The notes beneath the pieces were generated by a model, which saw only the letters and a program-made list of their open reading frames with translations, was not told the DNA's origin and did not search any database. Positions 21,186-33,282 of a stretch of 46,487 bases of DNA are shown one piece after another. The translations under genes were made by a program, and so were the position numbers. Numbering within the stretch: the stretch's first letter is position 1; each line of letters starts with the position of its first letter. Origin of the DNA: Mesostigma viride (Eukaryota > Streptophyta > Mesostigmatophyceae > Mesostigmatales > Mesostigmataceae); assembly GCA_009746045.1 (NCBI GenBank), contig RPFO01001415.1:64001-110487 (forward strand), written 5' to 3'.

Positions 21186-24100
21186 GGGGGAGGGGAGGGG
21201 GGAGGGGGGGGGGGGGGGGAGGGGGGGAGGGGGGAGGGGGGGGGGGGGGGGAGGGGGGGAGGGGGGGGGGGGGGGGAGGGGGAAGGGGGACAGGAGGATG
21301 ATTACGAAGGAGGGGTGGACAAGGCAGGAGGACGAGGCAGAAGGACAAGCATGGGGTTGGCAGGGGAGTGAGGCCGATGAGTGGATCTTATGATGTTAGG
21401 GACCTTGTTGTGGATCTTCGCTTATTGTGTGTAGCTTGTGTCACTGGACCCGGGTGGGACCAGCGCTTTGTGGTCATGAGGGCCGACTTGTAGCCTCGTG
21501 GCCACACAGCGCTGCGTCCCACGAGTGGACAGTGATACATGCGGCTCGTGCCTGAGTGGGACAGGTGCGGTACTGTACCACCGCAGTGGAACAAGTACGA
21601 ACTGGTAGATTTCGTCGGATTTGGTGGCCTTGAAGCATTTGTCCCCGAGTGATTTGGTGCCCAAAACGAGGAATTCTTAATTTCTCGGACTATCATGTCC
21701 GTAGATGGACATGCCATAAAGACGTTACGGAATCTACACCCAACACGTGCCCCGACTGCGTCGGGAAGGGTTCAGTTTCCAGGGAGGCGTGGAAGCCAAT
21801 TTTTGAACCAGGGTGCAGTACCTACCTGTTGTTTGTCCGCGTGAAAAGTTCAGTGATGCGCTGAAATAATAGGCCAGTGTATACTGCGGGCCTGTGGCTA
21901 TGCAGACCGGCGTGGGGTCTGACTGACTGACTGACTGACTGACTGACTGACTGACTGACTGACTGCAGGCCTACTTGTGTAAAAAAGCAGAATGTGACCA
22001 ATTGTCGGCTGATGGCCAGGTGGAAAAGTCAAGCCAGCAGTATGTCCAGGACTGGACAAATCCGCCTCGCGGTAATAAAAGAATCCACCATGTGACTTCC
22101 GGAGTCCTGATAGAATACTCAGGCTGACATCGAGTAGTGGTTGTCTCACGGAACCAGAGTGGGCCAGAAACTGCAGATTCCGACCCAAAAACTAGGAAGT
22201 GTCCAGGACCGAACAAGTCCGATGAGTGAAAAGGCAGAGAGCAGGCTGTCGGTAGAATATTCTTGCTGAATGGCAACTGGTCCAGATTCGCCGCCCAGTA
22301 AAAACACCAGTGTTGACACTTGACAGCGCGTGGGAAAAGCTCCCTTCATCATCGCGATCCATGGGTGACCGCCACAGTTCGTTAGGCCACCCCGCCACCC
22401 CCACCCTGCCACCCAGGACTTTCAGCGCTGAGAACATGGCTTACCACGACAGACCTCTCGTTCTGGGTTTCTGCTCATCCGGCTGAACCGTCCGATCATT
22501 GATCTACGGCCACGAATACGACCGCGCCAGGGCGCCACCTTTTCAACAGTTTCCCAAAACGGCTCCCACGTTTCTAAAGTATCATACTTTGTTTCGAAAC
22601 TAAGATCCTACGGTTCAGACTGGCGGGCCGGATATCTGACGGTCCCCGATATCTGACGGTCCCCGATATCTGACGGTCCCCGATATCTGACGGTCCAGTC
22701 TGCGAGCGGAACCAGCCAAAAAGAAATCACTGTGATCACATGGGCTGTGCACTTGTCCCCCGCTGGGAACAAGGCAGGTTAATTAGTTGTAAGCTCTTAA
22801 TCCTTTCGTGAAAGCAGGGAGGGTGGGGGGGCCGAAAGAGCTGCGGGCAGGCGGGCAGTCAGCACCTGAAAGGCAGGGTGGGGTTGGCACGGAACTGTAC
22901 TAGGCAGAGGAAATACCGGCCATTCCATCGGTGAGATGAATTTGTTGAAGCAAGGGGAAAACATGGATGTGAGACTATGAGGGTTATGAACATCCCAAGG
23001 CAGGCAAATGGCACCAGCGTACCTACGTGCAACGCTTGCAATGTGTGTGTGTGACTCGTGCGTGTGAATACTATGCTGCAAACAGCCTGCATATAAGCAA
23101 CCTATGACCTGTATGGCTATCTCAGAGCGCCCAACCAAGAGTTTGGACTGATATGCACTTTGCCATGGCTCTCTGCATTTTTATCCAGCTGTGTAAATCG
23201 CAGGAGATTTGCGCATCATTTAGCAACATGTTCACCTTCCCCCCAACTCACGGTTTCGATATTTGTTCCCCTGCATATCGTCCTTTCGATCCCCATACTG
23301 GGTGTTCCTCCCTGTTTCTTGCACCATGGGGTTCCTCCTTTTTTTATTCACTCATGCAGGCCAGCTGTCGGGCCGCAACGGCGCTATCCCACATCCTGTC
23401 CGGAAACACAGCCTGCAAGGAGCGGGTGAGTGTGTGCAGCCATTTGACACCTGCCAGGGTGGCCTGGAGCCCTTGATACGGTCAATATTTTATAAGTGGT
23501 TCACCCTTCTGTGTTGGGCCTGCCTGCGGATGGTTGATGGATTCATTGCAGCTCCTTTTGTCGGAAGGTTGCGATTTTAGGCAGGTCTGGTCCTTGTCCG
23601 ACCTTAGGCAGGCAGGGCGCGTCGCCGCCCAATGCAGTCTGTCGTAACGAACGTAAGCATTATGGTTGTCTCGCTGTCACGCGATATTTTAGCTTGCCGC
23701 ACGTGTTGTTGATGGATGGGTGGGTGGGTGGGTGGGTGGGTGGGTGGGTGGGTGGGTGGGTGGGTGGGTGGGTGGGTGGGTGGGTGGGTGGGTGGGTGGG
23801 TGGGTGGGTGGGTGGGTGGGTGGGTGGGTGGGTGGGTGGGTGGGTGGGTGGGTGGGTGGGTGGGTGCGTGGATGGGTGGGTGGGTGGATGGGTGGATGGA
23901 TGGATGGATGGATGGATGGATGGATGGATGGATGGATGGATGGATGGATGGATGGATGGATGGATGGATGGATGGATGGATGGGTGGATGGGTGGATGGG
24001 TGGATGGATGGATGGATGGATGGATGGATGGATGGATGGATGGATGGATGGATGGATGGATGGATGGATGGATGGATGGATGGATGGATGGATGGATGGA

Positions 24101-27100
24101 TGGATGGATGGGTGGATGGATGGATGGGTGGATGGGTGGATGGGTGGATGGGTGGATGGGTGGATGGGTGGATGGGTGGATGGGTGGATGGGTGGATGGG
24201 TGGATGGGTGGATGGGTGGATGGGTGGATGGGTGGATGGGTGGATGGGTGGATGGGTGGATGGGTGGATGGGTGGATGGGTGGATGGGTGGATGGGTGGA
24301 TGGGTGGATGGGTGGATGGGTGGATGGGTGGATGGGTGGATGGGTGGATGGGTGGATGGGTGGATGGGTGGATGGGTGGATGGGTGGATGGGTGGATGGG
24401 TGGATGGGTGGATGGGTGGATGGGTGGATGGGTGGATGGGTGGATGGGTGGATGGGTGGATGGGTGGATGGGTGGATGGGTGGATGGGTGGATGGGTGGA
24501 TGGGTGGATGGGTGGATGGGTGGATGGGTGGATGGGTGGATGGGTGGATGGGTGGATGGGTGGATGGGTGGATGGGTGGATGGGTGGATGGGTGGATGGG
24601 TGGATGGGTGGATGGGTGGATGGGTGGATGGGTGGATGGGTGGATGGGTGGATGGGTGGATGGGTGGATGGGTGGATGGGTGGATGGGTGGATGGGTGGA
24701 TGGGTGGATGGGTGGATGGGTGGATGGGTGGATGGGTGGATGGGTGGATGGGTGGATGGGTGGATGGGTGGATGGGTGGATGGGTGGATGGGTGGATGGG
24801 TGGATGGGTGGATGGGTGGATGGGTGGATGGGTGGATGGGTGGATGGGTGGATGGGTGGATGGGTGGATGGGTGGATGGGTGGATGGATGGATGGATGGA
24901 TGGATGGATGGGTGGATGGATGGATGGATGGATGGATGGATGGATGGATGGATGGATGGATGGATGGATGGATGGATGGATGGATGGATGGATGGATGGA
25001 TGGATGGATGGATGGATGGATGGATGGATGGATGGATGGATGGATGGATGGATGGATGGATGGATGGATGGATGGATGGATGGATGGATGGATGGATGGA
25101 TGGATGGATGGATGGATGGATGGATGGATGGATGGATGGATGGATGGATGGATGGATGGATGGATGGATGGATGGATGGATGGATGGATGGATGGACAGA
25201 TGGATGGACAGATGGGATGGCAAGACTCATGGCCAGTAACTGGTTGTAGTCTTGCCAGAGGTTGTTAGACATACGTAGGGCATCGATTGCCCAGCATCAG
25301 GAAGGTTCCATGCTCGCCATCTACAAGTTCCATGTGCATTTGCATACCCCGGCACAGCGTTGCGGGTATCAAGAGAAGGATCGATAACTTTTCAAAACTT
25401 TGACATCGCAATCCTTTTCATGTGTATCTAAGGCTGCGCCAAGCAACCCATTTCCCAACAAACCAACACTCCTGAGATCTCAACTCTATGACTGACGAAG
25501 TTGTCTCACAGCTGGCTCATCACCTGTGACTGACTAGATCATCTCACGGCCCCTGCCTTTCCTGTCACCGTTGGCCCTGAAATTCCCCGTGGACCAAACG
25601 GAACGGATGAATGAATGGACATGGCGAGACGTCAGGTGCTGAACATCCCCCTGGAGATCCCCTCTTCATCAGCGGCACCCCCTGAGCTGCTTCTGCCGCG
25701 CTGCGTGCGCTACCTGGCCACCGCCGGCAAGTCGCCATCCACTGCGCGCACACTGCAGCCGGTGCTGCTGCGGCTGCTCATTACGTGGCTGCGCGACTGC
25801 CCGACCGCGGTGGGCTCCTTTTTGTCGTCGCCGTCGCACCTCATTCTCCTCAGTACGTTTGGAACTTAATGCTTGGAGTAGTGTTCCTGCGTACATGGGG
25901 ACAGCATTAATTAGCAATACTAGTGGGTGGCAGCACCTCCACCTCGGTGGATGCGGACACCGATAAGCTTTCATTGTATAATAACAGCTATTGACTTGTG
26001 TATGGCATCAAGTAGATACAATAGATATGCTCAGGCATAGGGTTATTTCCTTTTTTTATTTGTTTGTCCATACTTTTGTACGGACATAGCTTTCCACTAT
26101 GTCCGTGCCTATCTCGTTCTCTGGCACCTGGCACGTATCTTTATTTTTTTTAGATTAGAAGAAGGAATTGCTGGTTGCTCGCAACAGTTGTAGACGTGCG
26201 TGCGCCCGCTGCTGGGTGCTGGAATCCTCCTCAACTGATAGCTGTCACATCGCCCCCCCGTCTTCCATTTCGCTTCCGTGTTCTGGCCTCGTGGGCCCAC
26301 CTGTACACCCCCCCTGCTCCCCTGGTGGCCCCTGCAGCGGACATGGTGGTGAAGAGCGACAGCAGTCACGTTGCGGGGCTGGCGTCGGTGCTGCTCGGCG
26401 TGTGTCTGTGCAACACGCCCCTGGGGGGACCCTGCAGCAGCGAAACGGTGGGTTCAGGGTTGTCGTTGCAGCGCTAGGGTAAAGGGGTGGGCGTCCACGC
26501 TCTTGCCTATTGGCTCTTCCCCATTGGGTGGCATTTGGGGAAGTAGCTTTCTTTCGGGGCGGCTTTCTTTTATACTCTTTTTTCTGGTTGGCCTTCTTTT
26601 ATGCTCTTTTTTCTGGTTGGCCTTCTTTTATACTCTTTTTTCTGGTTGGCCTTCTTTTATACTCTTTTTTCTGGGTGGCCTTCTTTTGTACTCTTTTTTC
26701 TGGGGGGCCTTCGTTTATACTCTCTCTTGTATACTTTTCTTTCTGGGTGGTTTCCTATGGGTGGCTGCCTTTGTATGGCCCTCTGGTCGGGTCGGGTGGA
26801 TGCTGGGCTGGAAACGGGGGTCACCGGCGGCCCCTGCCGTCAAGGCAACTGGGCATGCTGTGCGTGGGAGTCAGTCAGTATCCTAGGCTGGGAGATGACT
26901 CGTTGTCTTAGGGAGGCTTCGTGGTGGACCTTAGTTCACAAGCGTGCTTGCATGCCGGGGAGCGCCTGGATAACAGGGTTGACAGCCATCAAGGGGAGGG
27001 TATATATGAGTCTAATAGCAGTGCGGTAGTCATAATGTGTGGGTATTAGTTATTGAGGATATCTTTCCCTGGTGATCACGAAGGCGAGCTAGTAGCGATA

Positions 27101-30100
27101 GATAGCCGCTGTACTCTAGTGTATAGCAGACTGTAGCTCTAATGTATAGCAGACTGTAGCACTAATGTGTAGCAGACTGTAGCTCTAATGTATAGCAGAC
27201 TGTAGCACTCATGTATAGCAGACTGTAGCTCTAATGTATAGCAGCCTGTAGCTCTAATGTATAGCAGACTGTAGCACTAATGTGTAGCAGACTGTAGCTC
27301 TAATGTATAGCAGACTGTAGCACTCATGTATAGCAGACTGTAGCTCTAATGTATAGCAGCCTGTAGCTCTAATGTATAGCAGACTGTAGCTCTAATGTAT
27401 AGCAGACTGTAGCACTAATGTATAGTAGACTGTAGCTCTAATGTATAGCAGACTGTAGCTCTAATGTATAGCAGACTGTAGCTCTAATGTATGGCAGACT
27501 GTAGCTCTAATGTATAGCAGACTGTAGCTCTAATGTATAGCAGACTGTTGCTCTAATGTATAGCAGACTGTAGCACTAATGTATAGCAGACTGTAGCTCT
27601 AATGTATAGCAGACTGTAGCTCTAATGTATGGCAGACTGTAGCTCTAATGCATAGCAGACTGTAGCTCTAATGTATAGCAGACTGCAGCACTCATGTATA
27701 GCAGACTGTAGCACTCATGTATAGCAGACTGTAGCACTCATGTATAGCAGACTGTAGCTCTAATGTATAGCAGACTGTAGCTCTAATGTATGGCAGACTG
27801 TAGCTCTAATGTATAGCAGCCTGTAGCTCTAATGTATAGCAGACTGTAGCTCTAATGTATGGCAGACTGTAGCACTAATGTATAGCAGACTGTAGCTCTA
27901 ATGTATAGCAGACTGTAGCTCTAATGTATAGCAGACTGTAGCTCTAATGTATGGCAGACTGTAGCTCTAATGTATAGCAGACTGTAGCTCTAATGTATGG
28001 CAGACTGTAGCTCTAATGTATAGCAGACTGTAGCTCTAATGTATAGCAGCCTGTAGCTCTAATGTATAGCAGACTGTAGCTCTAATGTATAGCAGACTGC
28101 AGCAGTATCACAGTAGACGTGCGCTTGCAGACGCCCCGCATCATGTTTGCCGCGACAGATGACTGGGGTGGGTGTGACCATAGGGAAGAGATCCCGCATG
28201 GTGCAGTCACCTGTCGTTTTCTAGCAGGCAAACGAGACGTGGTGCCTCAAACAGCTGCAGTAATTTGTCTCCACGCTACAGATGGCAGTTTTATGTTCTT
28301 GAGTTTTCTTCTCTCTATGCTACAACTGCCGTTGAAGTGTTTGTCCGCAGTTGACGGACAGCAGCGGACGTCCTTACATCTGCTGCTCTTCTCAACGTTT
28401 CCGCCCACGCGGTCGCCCTTTGTCGCCCTCTGGGTCCCTGCAGGTGCTCGACGTGATCACCTCCAAAGTGGGCCTCTCGCACATGTTTGAGAAATGGTGA
28501 GGGGTGTGCCACAATTTGCTACCGGCAGGCTGCCATTGTGCCTATTCTCGACTTAGCTCCGCCGTGGTTCTGTTATTCACTAGTTACGCTCCTCCCTTGG
28601 TAAAAAACACAGTCGCCGTCATGTGTATGACCTCTGCTACCGGCGGCTGCTGGCGTACTGGTCCTAGCATGGCTGCTGCTGGCTCACCCCATCCCCCTTC
28701 ATGTAGTCCCGCAACTTCTACATGGTCTTCGCTTGGGCACCAGGGTGAGGGCATAACCTCTGCCCCTTGTCATCGCGCTTAGAAAGCTTTCCACTCAAGC
28801 CATCCTGCTCAAGGAACACCCTGGCCATGTGAACACCCCGGCTGCTTGCCACCGATGCCACGTTCGGCCCTGGCCCTGTGTGCAACCCTGGCCATGTCCC
28901 ACCCAGGGAGGAGATGCGCCGGACGCCAGAGTTCCTCGCGGCCGCCGCTGCCCCCAAGCTACCCAAGCCCTTCACCCGCGAGGTGGCCAAAGCAGCCACT
29001 GCCAGCCTGGCCGATGACGGGCCGACCGGCCCCCTGGAGAGCGCGGAGGAGGGCCACGCGGGGCCAGCGGTGGCTGCGGCGGCGGCGGCGGTGGTGACCG
29101 GCGGCGTTGCGGACACGACATCGTTTTACGACAACGAGTTTGCGAGGTGGGCGTATGCTTGTGGTTTGGGTACATGGTTGGTGGTCGTGGGGTGGCAGAA
29201 TACGTGAGCGAACTGTTTCCGAATGCGTCTCTGTTGATGTTCTCCTAGTTACGAATGGGCTTCTGGTCCATGCGTCTCTATCCTTGTTGTCCAAGTCACG
29301 AACGGGCCTCTTGCCTGTGCGTCTCCATTATTTTTCCCATAGTTAGGAATGAGCCTCTTGTCTGTAAGTATCCATCCTCGTTGCCACTGTTGCAAATGAC
29401 CCGCTTGCATGTGCGTCTCAGTATTTGCGTCTCCTTGTGCGCCCCCCCCCGCCTTGTACCCTCGGCGCGTGCAGGTTTGTGCAGGACTTTGAGGGCGCGG
29501 TGAAGCAGCAGGTCCTCAACGTGTACGCACGGCCGCAGGGATGCCAGGGTAAGTGGGCGGTCTGTAAACCCCACCACCACCACCACTACCACTACCCGCT
29601 TTTTTTTAGGGGGGGGGGGGGGGCTTCTTTTTGTCCCCGTTTCAGCCCCTTATTTTCATTTTCTGTCCTTTTTCTGTCCCCTTTCAACGCCTTCCCCTGC
29701 CTTCCCCCTTTTTCGCTCATTGCCTCCCTCCCCCCCCTTTTTCTGTCCCCCTCCCCCCCGCCCCCCCCACTTTCCCCTTCCAGCCGCTGAGGCGCCCGAA
29801 GATGCACTGCGTCGGCTGGACGCCGGCACGCAGGGGATGGACTTCGTTGATGTCTCCCGCCACTACCGAGCGGCGCTGCTCAAGCTGCTGGGCGAGATGG
29901 CGGACGTGCGCCAGCGCAACGCGGTGCTGGCGGAGAGCCTGCTGACGTCAGCGGCCGCGCGTGATGCCGGCGGGCCGGCGGGGGATGCGCACGGTGGCGG
30001 GGCGGACAGCAGCAGCGGCGGTAGCGCCGCCGTGGACAAGTCGATGGAGGCGCTCAAAGCGGCGCGCGCGTCCAAGGCGAGCGAGGAGGTGGAGGCGGCC

Positions 30101-33100
30101 AAGAGGGAGGTGGAGCAGTGGCGCAACACGGCCAAGGTGGGTGTTTGTTGCCTCAATGGATGATGTAGTAGTGGCCTTGACTTTGGGTCGTTCACGAGGG
30201 TGTCTTGTGCAAAACATGAAGCTTGAAGGAGGCGGGGCGGTGGCGCATTGCAGCGAGGGTGGGTGCTGTGCTTGGCTTCAAGTGGGTGGGCCTTGCACCA
30301 TCTTTTTTGGCCTCAGGGTCTTGCTAGGGATGGTAGGGGTGGAGGGCATTAGTTCACCCATGGGTTGAAGAAAGAGCACATGTTCCTTCCAAGTATACCT
30401 GCGGGCTTATTGCTGCCAGCTTGTGGTATTGTTATGTAACACCCTTAAAGGGCTGGACCAACAGACGGAAATACATGTGCATGTGTGTTGTGCTACGGTG
30501 GACCTTGCACATCTTGTTTCGTTTAAGTGGCCAGCCGGAGCGGCTGCTTAGGTTTTAGCGGGCAAGTGTTCGAAGCGCGTCATTGGTGAATTACTTGGGG
30601 AACTTGGGTTTCCCCGCGAAACTCCAACCGCACGTTCAGATTTCGAAATCTCAAGTAAAGTTCGGCGCAACTTTCTGAACGGGGGCAGTTGACGAGCAGC
30701 ATTCCTCCGGACGAATGAATTGCGTTCCGTACTTGCGCAAAATTTTGAAAGGTAGCTTGCGTGCAGCCCTACTAAAATTTGCGCGGACGTTGAGATTTCC
30801 GAATCTCAAGTAAAGTTCGACGGAAATTTCTAAACGGGGTTAGTTGGCGGGCAGCGTTCCTCCGGACGAATGAAATGCGTTCCATACTTGCACAAGATTT
30901 CGAAAGTTAGCTTGCGTGCAGCCCTACTAAAATTTGCGCGAAGTGTGGGACTGAAAATTCGTAACGGAAACGTTTTGGTAGTTGCCGTCACTTCATTTTG
31001 CGCAAAGTGTTGGACTGAAAATTCGTAACGGAAACGTTTTGGTAGTTGCCGTCACTTCATTTTGCGCAAAGCGTTGGACAGAAAATTCGTAACGGAAATT
31101 TTTTGGTAGCTGGCGTCACTTCCTTTCGTTCGACTGAAAATTCGCTGAAATTCGCTGAATTCGCACTGGCCTAATTTTTAGTACCTCGAAGTGACGGAGC
31201 ACCTAAAAATTTGCCCACAAGTACACTTGGCAGCGCGCTCACTGGGAAAAATTGTACAGCCGCTCCGGCGGACCACTTGAACGAATTGTAATGATGGATG
31301 CGCTAGTTGATGCCAGCGTTGTGGCGTAGTTACGAGTAACCCTATATCCGCTTGAGGATCCAACGCAAGTGTGTGGTGCATCGTGCGGGCAACCCTGCAC
31401 AGATGGGCGCTAGAAGCCTGACACGAGGTTGCAGCACTGCGTCCTAGTGCTACCCACTGCTTCGTAGCGCACATCCTGCGTGCCTGGCTCTATGGCCTAC
31501 CCACGCATGGCTGGTGTCATGACCAGCCCTTGCATGGCTGATTGTATCCGCTACCCCTGGCTCCCCCTGGTCCCCCGGCACACAGGCCAGCGAGGCGCAG
31601 GCGGCAGCGCTCAAGTCGGAACTGGAGGAGGCGCGCGCGCTGGCGGCAAAACACGAGCAGGACCTGCAAGCGCTGTCAGGTACGGGCTAGGCTATAGTGA
31701 CCACCGCTAGTACTGTTGTGACCGCTACTTTTGCTAAAGCGAAGCAGGAGCAACACAAGCAGGCACTCTCTGGTACAGGTCATCCTCAAGTGTCCACTAG
31801 TACTGCGACTACTACCACTGGTACTAATATTTTTACTACTACCAGTGGCCGCAGCATGCAAATACGCTCAATTGAGAGATCTCAACAGGTGCGGTCTGAC
31901 GTTGCCCTTCCCTTAGCTTAAGGGAAGGGTGAAAGCTACAAAATGGTACGGATGATTCGTTCGAGCAGCCTTCCTAACTCTTCGGACTTCCCGTAACTGC
32001 CGGGAGGAAGAATAAAATAAAGTGGCTGGCACAAAGGGTACGGCAAAGGCACGCTCGGTTCAGATGTGCGTACGAACGGTGCGCACCCTCTTCTTTCAGC
32101 CTGACTGGTGCGTGATCCTCGAACATTCCCGCGCCTGCATGGCCAAGCCTAAGGAAAATTCCCTGCCTTTGCCCTTGTTAATCCAAATTAAGTAAGGAAT
32201 ATCCCTGAGCAAACAAAGTCAGAAAAATCCTTCAGCGGCGGCACTTATCCCTTGTGGTCCTTACAGACGGTACGGTCTGCCTCCTAAGGGAAGGAAAGTT
32301 TCGATTGCGTGCATCTTATGTGGCGTGAGGGGGGAGGGCTTGTGTGCATGTCCGAATGCATGTGCGCGAATCTGTTGTGCACATGCTGTATAGGCTGTGG
32401 CATCTGTTGGACACTGTACGGTGCCAAGGGCCGGCCACCTTTGACAGTTGCCGAGCTTGCTGTGGCCCAGATGGTTGAAATCCCAGGCGCAGCCCTACCA
32501 GACGGTCCCTGGAAAAGGCACCGATACCCCTAGGGGTGCCTGGTTTTTGTGATATGACTTAGAGTTGCACATGAGCATAGCGCTCTTTACAACGTGCGTA
32601 TTCTTTGCTTGATTCGCGCATGTCTGGTTGGTGCCTGGATGATGCAACCGTGTGGCTTGCATGTCGACTGTCGTGCGTTCTTGATGGGTTTATCTTCAGG
32701 CCATTCGCATCTTCATGCCACTGTCATTATCATTCTTCTTGATGGGTTTATCTTCAGGCCATTCGCATCTTCATGCCGCTGTCATTATTATTCTTCTTGA
32801 TGGGTTTATCTTCAGGCCACGCGCATGAGTATCCTCGTTCTTGCCTCGTTCTTGCCGCGTTCTTGCTGCGTTTGTCCTCCTGACTGTGCATTTGTCGCTA
32901 CGCCACTGGCCCTTTTTCATCCTCCGCCTGCATTCAGCGCACAGTCACACATGACTGTCCCCATCACACCCTGTGCCCTCGTCGTGGTGGCATCATGACC
33001 GTGGCAAAGATAGCACGGACCTGACCTACCTTGTGACAACCTACAGCACATTGCCTGGTTGGTTCCCTGGTGGATTTCCTGCGCGCTGCCCGGTAGCAGA

Positions 33101-33249
33101 AGTGGGCTCCCCCTCTGCTGGCTTGTGCCGCATGGCATGCTGCCCTGGGGGCCGCACGGGATTAGGCCATGTGGCTGCTGCGACTGCTTGTGCGCCGCTG
33201 CTGCGGGTGGTGCTCTTGTTGCTTACTCTTCTTGTGCTGCTACTGCCAC

Positions 33250-33282
<33 letters not shown>

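Noticed and set aside
20174-21393. Long Gly-rich and Pro-rich frames on both strands
   Set aside because: They translate the GnA array inside USO1 intron 14.
23604-25272. Five frames of more than 500 codons (IHPS/THPP or MDGW/VGGW repeats)
   Set aside because: They translate the stop-free GGAT/GGGT array; the region is spliced out between USO1 exons 15 and 16.
27110-28105. CRISPR-like regular array
   Set aside because: 23-bp units are contiguous with no unique spacers, in a eukaryotic intron.
28650-28745. Extra USO1 exon reading [12 protein letters not shown] after exon 18
   Set aside because: Exon 18 (ending AAATG) joins exon 19 (starting GGAGGAG) in perfect phase and aligns with the plant FSKFEEMQ region, leaving no room for it.
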